Source of the DNA: Spirochaetales bacterium
Lineage (GTDB): Bacteria; Spirochaetota; Spirochaetia; JABMQR01
DNA: 24,138 nucleotides
Reading direction: 5' to 3'
NCBI GenBank assembly: GCA_023139255.1
Contig: JAGLNY010000192.1
Location: 1 to 24,138 of the forward strand
Shown piece by piece: positions 1 to 7,229 of this stretch. Under the pieces are notes generated by a model, which saw only the letters and a program-made list of their open reading frames with translations, made no database searches and was not told the origin of the DNA. Position 1 is the first letter of the stretch, and every line of letters starts with the position of its first letter. Made by a program: the position numbers and the translations under genes.

Positions 1-133
1 TTCAAAGAACCTTTGTGTATCCTGCACTATTAAATAAGAGTTCGCATAAAGTTCCCCAAAAAGGTCTCTTTAAATATGTTTGCAGTCCCCACTATTTTGG
101 CGAGATCCTGGAATGGGGAGGCTGTCTTCCAGC
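1..133. other. Non-coding edge with small hairpin
   Basis: No gene is supported here. A 6-bp stem (AGGCTG at 119-124, CAGCCT at 130-135, loop of five bases) overlaps the stop codon of the minus-strand ATPase gene. It could act as a weak 3' end structure for that gene, but no run of T follows it on the minus strand, so I do not call it a terminator. An 80-codon plus-strand frame (15-257) runs into the ATPase gene and shows no family resemblance. Confidence 0.4.
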
Positions 134-1711
134 CTACACTTTAACAACAAAGATGTCTTTGCCTGCAAAGCGGATCTGTTCAGATGTATATTGTTTGTTT
201 TTGTTGAAGTCAAAGATCAGCAGGTATCCGGTCTTCAAGCTGTATAAATCCAGGTAATCGGAAAGCTGCTTAAGACCTCTTTCGTGAGCTTTTTGCCCTT
301 CCCATCGTTTCAACTCAATTACATAGCGATGGCGGTGGAAAGTGATGACAAGATCGGTCCTGCGCTCATCACCGATGACTGGTTCCTTGAAGTCAAAACC
401 ATCACCGTTAATAATCGGCTTTAATAGTGACATGAACAACAGGCGCCCGTGACGTTCCAGAAATTTATCATCTCTATTTGAGTAGTGCTCCTGCATGAAT
501 TCCTGGAATTTGAGAAGAATCCCGGCAACATCCAATCCGCCGTCATCCTTGAGGAATGCCGGACGGGACAGGCGTGGTTCGCCGAATGTCGCAGTTTCGC
601 GCTTCGAGATCATATAGTTATAAAGGCGTTGCTCGTATACTCTGTTGGATATCCGTAATGTACCACCCAGGCTGGAGAAAATACCATAGATACAGCCGAG
701 ATTAACGAATGGATTATCATAGGATGCAGATAGGGCAGCACCGGAAATCACGATATCGAAAGCCATATTGTAAAGTTCCAGATTATTCTCAAGATTCTTT
801 ATCAGGTCATCAAAATTAGTGGTGGTATAAGTGGGCCGCGTAGTCCAGCGGAATGACCAGTCGATATCATCAAGCGTCCAGTGTTTCGGGTTGTAGCCCG
901 GGTTCTGCGATGCCTCCTCTTCATCGATGTTCTTGCAAATCTTGCTGACCAGAAAGGGATAGCCACTGGTGTAGTAGTGAATTCGTCCGGCAATGGTATC
1001 GAAATCCATCTCTACACCTTTATCTTCGGCGTAATCAACGAGCATAGTTTTAATCTCAGCCGAGTTGAAGCTCATATCCACAGTAAAATCTGCGGCAATA
1101 TTCCATGGGCTGTTCAGCTTTACTTCTTCGCCCTCACGAATTTTCAGCTTCAGCGACTTGACATCATGCACACCGGCCAGGATCACGGAGAGAAACGATA
1201 CATCTTTGCCGCGTTCGCGAAGCAGGTATTTCTGGCGCAGCATGGCCAGAAAGCTCACAAAAAGCTGATTGTTGCTGGATTTATCAACTTCGTCAATCAT
1301 CAGTATCACATCAGGATCTATTTTCTGAACGAATTGTGTGATGAAGATTGAAAGTGTATCCAGATCGACAATGTTATGAGCTGTACTCCTGATGAGTTTA
1401 GCGATTTCTGGATGGAACATATCAAGACTTCTGGCAAGCATTTCGGCAAAACGCGGGCTAAAAGAAGCTTCACTCTCAAAAATAGTATCACCGACTCCTT
1501 CAAATGAGAGGTAAATCATAACATACTTGTTTTCAAGCCGTCGTTCCAACTCATCCAGCATAGTCGTCTTACCGTACTGGCGGGGACGGTTGATGGCAAA
1601 GTACTTACCCTTACTGATAAGCTGCATTACCGCTTCAAACTTATGGGAAATATCCGCCATATAATGTCGCTTTGGATTGCAGTTGCCGGTAACGTTAAAT
1701 TCTTTTTCCAT
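134..1711 (-). CDS. AAA-like ATPase with C-terminal PD-(D/E)XK nuclease domain
   Basis: This 525-residue protein has the architecture of the AAA-ATPase-like family (Pfam AAA-ATPase_like) followed by a PD-(D/E)XK nuclease-like domain. The P-loop is at about residues 41-50 (RPRQYGKTT), with arginine where the first glycine of a Walker A motif normally sits, a trait of this family. Walker B is VILMIDE at about 134-140. The C-terminal domain carries RRTDLVI and then VIELKR (about 449-468), giving the D...ExK nuclease core. There is no signal peptide or membrane segment, so it is cytoplasmic. The start is supported by GGGAG about nine bases upstream of ATG. Such proteins are common in many copies in spirochaetes, Bacteroidetes and clostridia, and their role is unknown; defence or mobile-element roles are only guesses. 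It stands alone, 280 bp from its upstream neighbour, with a possible promoter of its own. Confidence 0.88.
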   Translation of the reverse strand: MEKEFNVTGNCNPKRHYMADISHKFEAVMQLISKGKYFAINRPRQYGKTTMLDELERRLENKYVMIYLSFEGVGDTIFESEASFSPRFAEMLARSLDMFHPEIAKLIRSTAHNIVDLDTLSIFITQFVQKIDPDVILMIDEVDKSSNNQLFVSFLAMLRQKYLLRERGKDVSFLSVILAGVHDVKSLKLKIREGEEVKLNSPWNIAADFTVDMSFNSAEIKTMLVDYAEDKGVEMDFDTIAGRIHYYTSGYPFLVSKICKNIDEEEASQNPGYNPKHWTLDDIDWSFRWTTRPTYTTTNFDDLIKNLENNLELYNMAFDIVISGAALSASYDNPFVNLGCIYGIFSSLGGTLRISNRVYEQRLYNYMISKRETATFGEPRLSRPAFLKDDGGLDVAGILLKFQEFMQEHYSNRDDKFLERHGRLLFMSLLKPIINGDGFDFKEPVIGDERRTDLVITFHRHRYVIELKRWEGQKAHERGLKQLSDYLDLYSLKTGYLLIFDFNKNKQYTSEQIRFAGKDIFVVKV

Positions 1712-1990
1712 CCCTTTATACTCCCATTCCTTACAATATGATTATTATAGCTTATCTTCCTGTCTTGCGTCCATAAATTCAATGGGAAGGTTTCCTGGTT
1801 TCAGCACTGACATTTCTCATATAGCAGCAAAACACAAATTAGCAATTGGGGAGCATTCGGATCTAACTACGATAACTACTTTTGACTTGCCATAATGTAC
1901 TAATCACGTTTTTCGTTGGCATCGGCTAAGATACGGACAGCTGCTATATGCAAACTGCCGCACCTTGTGGTTTGAGAGTGTTATAAGAAA
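1712..1990. other. Intergenic gap with long-range 11-bp inverted repeat
   Basis: No gene is supported in this 279-bp gap. It holds a perfect 11-bp inverted repeat, CATATAGCAGC at 1818-1828 and GCTGCTATATG at 1940-1950, separated by 111 bp. The separation is too long for a simple hairpin. The gap also holds the candidate promoter for the ATPase gene. Confidence 0.5.
1744..1773 (-). promoter_or_regulatory. Candidate promoter of the AAA/nuclease gene
   Basis: On the minus strand a perfect TATAAT (plus-strand ATTATA at 1744-1749) lies 18 bp from TGGACG (plus-strand 1768-1773), which matches the -35 consensus at four of six positions. Transcription would start near 1737, leaving a leader of about 25 bases before the ATG at 1711. 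Confidence 0.4.
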
Positions 1991-2758
1991 TTAAAAAATG
2001 TTAGCGGATTTTCCCCAGTCGTAATGCTGCTGCTTCAACTCTTCATTAGTCGGCATGGTAAATAAGATGACCCCTTTGGAAGAAGCTGCATATACACCAG
2101 TATCGATTATTTGATAGGTAAAGCTGCTGCTGAAAGAACGATCAACCGTTTTTGTCTGTTTTTCCGTCTCAGATTTTACACTTTCGATACAATCTTTCAT
2201 GTGATCGAAATTACGGTCGTACATAGCTCCGACATTGCCGCTATTCTCGAAATCGTCGAAATCAATAATTTTAACATCAGCAAACACAATGGCTGGAACA
2301 GTGACCTTGTCATTATCACTGATAATATACTCACCAAACTGCTGCGGGTTGAGAGAACTTACCACTAATGGGCTGACAGGACAAAGTTCCTGATATAAAG
2401 CGTACCCTTTCCAGTTTCCCGGTACTTTGCATGAAGTTTTATACAGCTGCAGGGTGCGGCCGTCTTTTGTTACAAGGTACATACTCTTCATTGCGGAATT
2501 CGGGGTATTTTCAAGAACCCGGTAGATTGAGAGGTAGAGTGAATGCTTAGGTTCTCCTGTGCTGTGGGCAACACAGTTTTTTTCAGCAAAATCCCAATCA
2601 AAAGGAGACTCAAAGCCCCCCTCAACCTCAATAAATATCAGCTGTTCCGCCGATCCTTTTTTCGATCCTGTTGCCATATATGATCCAAATGCTTTTGGGT
2701 CAAGTTCCGAGGCAATAAGTGCTTCCATGGGAAATACAGTCAAATAGTAATAAATCAT
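1991..2758 (-). CDS. Hypothetical protein with internal duplication
   Basis: I do not recognise the family of this 255-residue soluble protein. It appears to contain two copies of one module. Residues about 18-47 (ELDPKAFGSYM... LIFIEVE) and about 135-163 (SLNPQQFGEYI... IVFADVK) share the pattern [DN]P-x-x-FG-x-Y followed by a beta-strand-like hydrophobic stretch. The region between about 72 and 127 has alternating hydrophobic and polar residues, as in a beta-rich fold. There is no signal peptide or membrane helix. The ATG is preceded by AGGAGG with a six-base spacer, so the start and translation look real. It follows hppA on the same strand after 91 bp and may be read from that transcript or from a weak TATGAT-type promoter at 2782-2787. 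The function is unknown. Confidence 0.75.
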   Translation of the reverse strand: MIYYYLTVFPMEALIASELDPKAFGSYMATGSKKGSAEQLIFIEVEGGFESPFDWDFAEKNCVAHSTGEPKHSLYLSIYRVLENTPNSAMKSMYLVTKDGRTLQLYKTSCKVPGNWKGYALYQELCPVSPLVVSSLNPQQFGEYIISDNDKVTVPAIVFADVKIIDFDDFENSGNVGAMYDRNFDHMKDCIESVKSETEKQTKTVDRSFSSSFTYQIIDTGVYAASSKGVILFTMPTNEELKQQHYDWGKSANIF

Positions 2759-2788
2759 TCAAAGCCTCCTGACTCTACTATATCATAA

Positions 2789-2820
2789 GACTACTCCTAA
2801 CAGTTAATAATTAAGTAGTC
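2789..2820. repeat. Inverted repeat between hppA and the hypothetical gene
   Basis: GACTACT at 2789-2795 and AGTAGTC at 2814-2820 form a perfect 7-bp stem, with a smaller TAAC/GTTA pair in the loop. It lies about 30 bp after the hppA stop and directly upstream of a TATGAT-like box (plus-strand ATCATA at 2782-2787) for the hypothetical gene. It could be a 3' end structure of hppA or an operator. No clear T-run follows on the minus strand. Confidence 0.4.
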
Positions 2821-2849
2821 CTGTTATGTTTTTTATAAATCCATCCCGC

Positions 2850-5009
2850 TTAATAAAATAGCGAGAAAAGATTGAATTTAGAGAATATTGATACAGTGAT
2901 AAGCGATACTACCGCCATAATTTTGATCAGGATATCAAGGGAAGGTCCTACAGTATCCTTCAGGGGATCCCCGACGGTGTCACCGACAACAGCTGCTTTA
3001 TGAGCATCAGATCCCTTTCCACCGTAGTGGCCATGTTCGATATATTTTTTAGCGTTATCCCAGGCACCCCCGGCATTTGCTGTGTACAGTGCCAGCATGA
3101 TTGCCGAAAGGGTTGTTCCTATAAGCAGACCGCCGACAAATTCAGCCCCGAAGATGAAGCCGGAAACAAGCGGGGTGGCAACTGATAGTATTGCAGGGAC
3201 TTTCATTTCAGAAAGCGCGCCGGCAGATGATATGGAAATACACGTTTTATAATCAGGTTTACTCTTACCGGTAAGGATACCGGGGTCAGAGGAAAATTGT
3301 CTGCGTACTTCCTGTACCATTTTGCGGGCGGCATTTGCGACAGCGTTAATCAGTATCCCGGAAAACAGATAAGGGAGTGCTGCCCCGGCTAAAGCCCCGA
3401 CAAGAGTCATGGTGTTGACCATGTTCAGGATAAGATCAAGTCCTCCTGCTGAACTTTCCCCGGCCTGTGCATATAAGTAGGAGGCAAACAATGATAAAGC
3501 CGCAAGTGCAGCAGAACCAATTGCGAATCCTTTTCCGATTGCTGCAGTAGTATTACCCACAGCATCAAGCTCATCAGTGATTTCCCTTACAGCCGGGTCA
3601 AGCTTTGCCATTTCACTGATTCCGCCTGCATTGTCGGCAATAGGCCCGTATGTATCGACTGATACAGTAACTGTGACAAAGGAGAGCATCCCGATAGCAG
3701 CCATGGCAACACCATAGAGGCCGGCAGCAGCATTGGCTGCGATAATACATATACCCAATGTGATTACAGGGGCAATTACTGAGGTCATGCCGACAGCCAT
3801 TCCCTGGGTAATAGTCAGTGCAGCGCCCTCTTTTGCAGCTGCCGCTATCCCTTGAGTTGGCTTGAAATCATAACTTGTATACCGTTCGGCCATCTGCCCG
3901 ATCATAATTCCGCTTACTATTCCCAGTACAGCGCAGACCCAGGGTGAGAGAATGCCTATGTTGAAATTAATTGGGGCTACCTGCTCTGAAGCAAAATAGA
4001 ACCAGGTAAGAATACCGGTTGAAACGAGTGTAATCCCTGCACCGGCAAACGTGGCTCTGTTAAGTTCTTTGTGGGGTTTTTTTGAGACTTTCTTTACAAG
4101 AAGATACAATACGCCGAACATTGATGAAAACAATCCCAGTGCTGCAAAAACAAGGGGGTAACTAACCAGCTTGCTGATCAGTGTTTCTGAAATAAAATTC
4201 CCGGTTCCCCTGGCTGAAAAGTAAATATATGCAGCAAGAATAATGGCTGAAATTAGTGACCCTACATAACTTTCAAGAAGGTCTGAACCAAGTCCTGCAA
4301 CATCCCCGACATTATCCCCTACGTTATCGGCAATTGTTGCCGGGTTTCTTGGGTCGTCTTCCGGAATCCCTGCCTCAGTTTTTCCTACAAGGTCTGCGCC
4401 CATATCAGCGGCTTTCGTATAAATTCCACCCCCGACACGGTTAAACATAGCAATAATGGAACACCCCAGTGCATAGCAGGATACGGTCATGGTAAAAGGT
4501 ATATCGCTTATACCCAGCCAGTTCTTATGAAAAACCAGATTTTCAGGTTTTAGCTGTCCAAGCAGTTTTCCGAAAACGATATAGATAATAAATAAACCGA
4601 GAAGGGCAAATCCGCCAACGCATAAACCCATGACACTTCCACCCTGAAACGCAACTTTCAGGGTTTTCCCAATGTCCCTGGTTTTACGTGCTTCGTTGGC
4701 TACACGGACATTGGAAATAGTAGCTATTTTCATTCCAATCCACCCTGCGATGGCGCTCATTGATGCCCCAAGGATAAAAGATGCAGCTGAGTACCATGAG
4801 ACAACAACAGTTAAAAGCACGGTAATACAAGCAGCAACGATAGCTATGATTTTATATTCGTGCTTCATAAATGCATCAGCACCTTCCTGAATGGCACCTG
4901 CAATTTCCTGCATCAAAGCTGTCCCGGGGTCCCGGCGTTTCATCCCGTAAAAATTAATAGCTGCAAAGATAAGCGCCGCAATTGCGGCAATAATAATTAA
5001 TCCAATCAT
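2850..5009 (-). CDS. hppA: K+-dependent, probably Na+-translocating membrane pyrophosphatase
   Basis: This 719-residue integral membrane protein couples hydrolysis of pyrophosphate to ion pumping across the inner membrane. Its length and about 16 hydrophobic segments fit the family. Signature motifs are EDDPRNPATIADNVGDNVGD at about 217-236, DTYGPIADNAGG at about 452-463, and GDTVGDPLKDTVGP near the C-terminus, which bind Mg-PPi. Residues AAIG in GNTTAAIGKG (A489, G492) are the alanine/glycine pair typical of the K+-dependent subfamily; K+-independent pumps have lysine there. Glutamate in GSDLLESY (E246) is at the position typical of Na+-pumping members such as the Thermotoga maritima enzyme, whereas plant-type H+ pumps have GSYAE. 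Na+ specificity is therefore inferred, not shown. An AAGGGA element lies nine bases before ATG. The gene has a candidate promoter and a structured leader of about 130 bases. Confidence 0.97.
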   Translation of the reverse strand: MIGLIIIAAIAALIFAAINFYGMKRRDPGTALMQEIAGAIQEGADAFMKHEYKIIAIVAACITVLLTVVVSWYSAASFILGASMSAIAGWIGMKIATISNVRVANEARKTRDIGKTLKVAFQGGSVMGLCVGGFALLGLFIIYIVFGKLLGQLKPENLVFHKNWLGISDIPFTMTVSCYALGCSIIAMFNRVGGGIYTKAADMGADLVGKTEAGIPEDDPRNPATIADNVGDNVGDVAGLGSDLLESYVGSLISAIILAAYIYFSARGTGNFISETLISKLVSYPLVFAALGLFSSMFGVLYLLVKKVSKKPHKELNRATFAGAGITLVSTGILTWFYFASEQVAPINFNIGILSPWVCAVLGIVSGIMIGQMAERYTSYDFKPTQGIAAAAKEGAALTITQGMAVGMTSVIAPVITLGICIIAANAAAGLYGVAMAAIGMLSFVTVTVSVDTYGPIADNAGGISEMAKLDPAVREITDELDAVGNTTAAIGKGFAIGSAALAALSLFASYLYAQAGESSAGGLDLILNMVNTMTLVGALAGAALPYLFSGILINAVANAARKMVQEVRRQFSSDPGILTGKSKPDYKTCISISSAGALSEMKVPAILSVATPLVSGFIFGAEFVGGLLIGTTLSAIMLALYTANAGGAWDNAKKYIEHGHYGGKGSDAHKAAVVGDTVGDPLKDTVGPSLDILIKIMAVVSLITVSIFSKFNLFSLFY

Positions 5010-5143
5010 AAGACCGATCCCTTATAAAGAGTAGTGTAGTAATGTTGTTGAAAAACTCAAAGATATGTAGATCGGCAGTATCCCCTTGCGCCGATATCCT
5101 GAGCCCGCTTCATCCTGAGAGAACTAAGCGACCCTCATAACCC
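5010..5143 (-). promoter_or_regulatory. Structured 5' leader of hppA
   Basis: If transcription starts near 5143, hppA has a leader of about 134 bases. On the minus strand it contains a stem CGCTT/AAGCG (plus-strand 5126-5130 and 5106-5110), two direct copies of CTCAGGAT (plus-strand 5096-5103 and 5112-5119), and a stem ATCGGC/GCCGAT (plus-strand 5090-5095 and 5071-5076) whose loop carries AAGGGGA. The layout suggests a cis-acting RNA. I compared it by eye with the c-di-AMP (ydaO) riboswitch and do not find that consensus in order, so no known class is claimed. Confidence 0.4.
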
Positions 5144-5147
5144 GAAT

Positions 5148-5178
5148 GTATCATATACAACTGATACTGTTTTGTACA
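5148..5178 (-). promoter_or_regulatory. Candidate hppA promoter overlapped by a dyad
   Basis: On the minus strand TGTACA (plus-strand 5173-5178) lies 17 bp from TATGAT (plus-strand ATCATA at 5150-5155), matching the sigma-70 consensus at four and five of six positions. A 6-bp inverted repeat, GTATCA at 5148-5153 and TGATAC at 5162-5167, brackets the -10 box, so a repressor could bind there. Confidence 0.45.
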
Positions 5179-5206
5179 GTAGTTTCTGAATAAATATACT
5201 AAAATG

Positions 5207-5244
5207 AGGCAATTTCAAAATTCGGAGAATTATAGAAATTGCCT
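5207..5244. repeat. 10-bp inverted repeat in proS-hppA gap
   Basis: AGGCAATTTC at 5207-5216 and GAAATTGCCT at 5235-5244 form a perfect 10-bp dyad around an 18-base loop. T-rich sequence lies on both sides, so it could terminate transcription arriving from proS, though neither flank is a clean T-run. Confidence 0.55.
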
Positions 5245-5325
5245 TTTGAAGTTTTTGGATAGAATTACCTAAAGTGTTATAATACATATATATATACAAA
5301 TCCAATAACTTCTGGTCCATAGGTA

Positions 5326-5356
5326 GTTCTTTCAAAACTCATAATTTTGAAAGAAC
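5326..5356. repeat. 12-bp perfect hairpin downstream of proS
   Basis: GTTCTTTCAAAA at 5326-5337 and TTTTGAAAGAAC at 5345-5356 form a perfect 12-bp stem with a seven-base loop. It begins about 58 bp after the proS stop codon. It may protect the 3' end or act as a terminator of proS, but it lacks a U tract, and its symmetry would also suit a protein-binding site. Confidence 0.6.
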
Positions 5357-5414
5357 CTCAAATTATACGAATAATTGTATATTTATGTCATTGCCAACAG
5401 AAGTCTCCTGCAGA

Positions 5415-7139
5415 CTAAAGAGATTCCAATTTTCTCATCTCAGATAATATATCTGATATTTTCTGTCCAAGATCAGAAATGGGAACCTGCTCAGCTTCCC
5501 CGCCGGAACGTAGTTTTACCTCAACAGCATCCTGCTTCAAGGTCCTGTTTCCAATAACTATACGGACCGGGATCCCGATGAGATCGGCATCATTGAACTT
5601 CACCCCGGCGGAATCTTTTCGGTCATCAAAAAGAACATCGATACCAGTGTCAGAAAGCTCATTGTAGATTTTTTCAGGTATCTCGTTGTTCTTAACCAGA
5701 CTGACAATGTGGACCTGATAAGGGGCTACCGCTAGTGGGAGTTTTAGACCGGAATCATCACAGTATTCCTCTGCCAGGCAGGCCAAAAGACGTCCTATCC
5801 CAATCCCGTATGAGCCCATAACTACAGGTTTGCGTGTACCATCCTCATCCTGGAAGGTGCAGTTCAGAGATTCAGAGTATTTGGTCCCCAGTTGGAAAAT
5901 ATTTCCAACCTCGATTCCCTTGCTTATGGTTAACGATGCATCACAATTCGGGCAGGTATCCCCCTCTGACGCACTTGCGATGTCGGCTGTTTTTCCTGTA
6001 TAGTCACGGCCGAAATTGGTATGCAGGGTATGAAGACCGGCCTTGTTTGCCCCTGCGACCAGATTGTTCGATTTTGCGGCACTGTCATCAACAATTACCA
6101 TGCAGTTTGATCCAATGGGAGAGCCGTATCCAGGCTCCATACCGGTTTTGCGTATCTCCTCGTCTTGTGCAGGTCTCAGGCGGTTTGCACCGGCGGCATT
6201 CTGGAGCTTAGCTTCCTCAACGTCCAGGTCGCCCCTTATTACCGCGGTTATCAGTCGTTCTTCTTCCTCACCATTCTCATCAGTAAAAGTTCCCATCATA
6301 AAAACCGCTTTTGCTGTTTTACGTGTAGGAATAGAGAGAAATGCCGCCAGTTCTGCAATTGTCGCAGTTCCGGGGGTTTCCACAATCTCACTCTCCAGAA
6401 TTTCTTCCGGGTAATAATCTTTCTTGAATTCAGCAACCTGTTTGTTAGTGGTAATCCCGCAGTCAGGACAAATTATTATGGAGTCCTCGCCGATAGGTGA
6501 CAGATACATATATTCGTGGGCTATCTTACCCCCCATCATCCCGGTATCTGAGCCTACAGCAATAACAGGCAGTCCGCAGCGTTTAAATATTCTGAAATAT
6601 GCATCGTAGTGTGCGGCATACTGCTTCTCCAGACCATCCCAGTCTTTATCAAATGTGTAGCTGTCTTTCATGGTAAATTCACGAACCCTGATAAGTCCGG
6701 CACGGGGTCTTGGGTCGTCCCGCCATTTTGTCTGGAGATGATATACCATGTTTGGGAGACGCTTGTATGAATCAATTTGCTGTCTCGCTAAATCGGTTAC
6801 AGCTTCTTCATGAGTCATGGCAAGGACCATATCCCTTCCCACACGATCTTTAAATCGGCTTAGTTCTTTGTCTATACTGTAATATCTCCCGGTTTCCTTC
6901 CAGATTTCAGCCGGGTTCACAACGGGCATAAGTATTTCCTGTCCGCCGATTCTGTCCATCTCCTGCCGGATAATCTCCTCAATCTTTTTTATAGATCTAT
7001 ATCCAAGCGGGAGTTGGGAAAAAATACCAGCTCCTAACTGGTTGATAAACCCGGCTCGGAGAAGAAGCTCATATCCCCGGCTTTCTGCGCCACTGGGTGC
7101 TTCGCGAAGTGTTCTGGAAAATAGTTTTGACATTCTCAT
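5415..7139 (-). CDS. proS: Prolyl-tRNA synthetase, bacterial type with editing insertion
   Basis: This class II enzyme charges tRNA-Pro with proline in the cytoplasm. Its 574 residues match the usual bacterial length. Motif 1 lies around PVVNPAEIW (72-80), the proline-binding THEE is at 109-112, and motif 2 is WRDDPRPRAGLIRVREF (139-155). Motif 3, GSYGIGIGR, lies near 440-450. Between motifs 2 and 3 is the INS editing domain (about 224-410), with the conserved lysine in TAKAVF near 277 that clears alanyl-tRNA-Pro. Two CxxC pairs (CPDC, CPNC) flank this domain. The C-terminal anticodon-binding domain covers about the last 100 residues. The ATG at 7139 is preceded by AGGAG with an eight-base spacer, which favours it over the ATG at 7133. 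It lies 90 bp downstream of the mannosidase gene and is probably read with it at least in part. Confidence 0.98.
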   Translation of the reverse strand: MRMSKLFSRTLREAPSGAESRGYELLLRAGFINQLGAGIFSQLPLGYRSIKKIEEIIRQEMDRIGGQEILMPVVNPAEIWKETGRYYSIDKELSRFKDRVGRDMVLAMTHEEAVTDLARQQIDSYKRLPNMVYHLQTKWRDDPRPRAGLIRVREFTMKDSYTFDKDWDGLEKQYAAHYDAYFRIFKRCGLPVIAVGSDTGMMGGKIAHEYMYLSPIGEDSIIICPDCGITTNKQVAEFKKDYYPEEILESEIVETPGTATIAELAAFLSIPTRKTAKAVFMMGTFTDENGEEEERLITAVIRGDLDVEEAKLQNAAGANRLRPAQDEEIRKTGMEPGYGSPIGSNCMVIVDDSAAKSNNLVAGANKAGLHTLHTNFGRDYTGKTADIASASEGDTCPNCDASLTISKGIEVGNIFQLGTKYSESLNCTFQDEDGTRKPVVMGSYGIGIGRLLACLAEEYCDDSGLKLPLAVAPYQVHIVSLVKNNEIPEKIYNELSDTGIDVLFDDRKDSAGVKFNDADLIGIPVRIVIGNRTLKQDAVEVKLRSGGEAEQVPISDLGQKISDILSEMRKLESL

Positions 7140-7229
7140 TGTGCGGACTCCTGGAATCGGTTCATAATCATGTAAGTTGCGTCAGATTATCAGAATGACG
7201 GCAGAAAAACAACTCCTGGATAGTGGTGT

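Noticed and set aside
881..1351. 156-codon plus-strand frame
   Set aside because: It is antisense to the well-supported ATPase/nuclease gene and has no family features.
5010..5143. c-di-AMP (ydaO) riboswitch before hppA
   Set aside because: Short fragments look similar, such as GGGGATAC, but the conserved segments do not occur in the expected order and pairing.
5135..5335. 66-codon minus-strand frame in the proS-hppA gap
   Set aside because: It starts with TTG inside one hairpin and runs through the second dyad and the hppA promoter; composition is AT-driven and no ribosome-binding site is seen.
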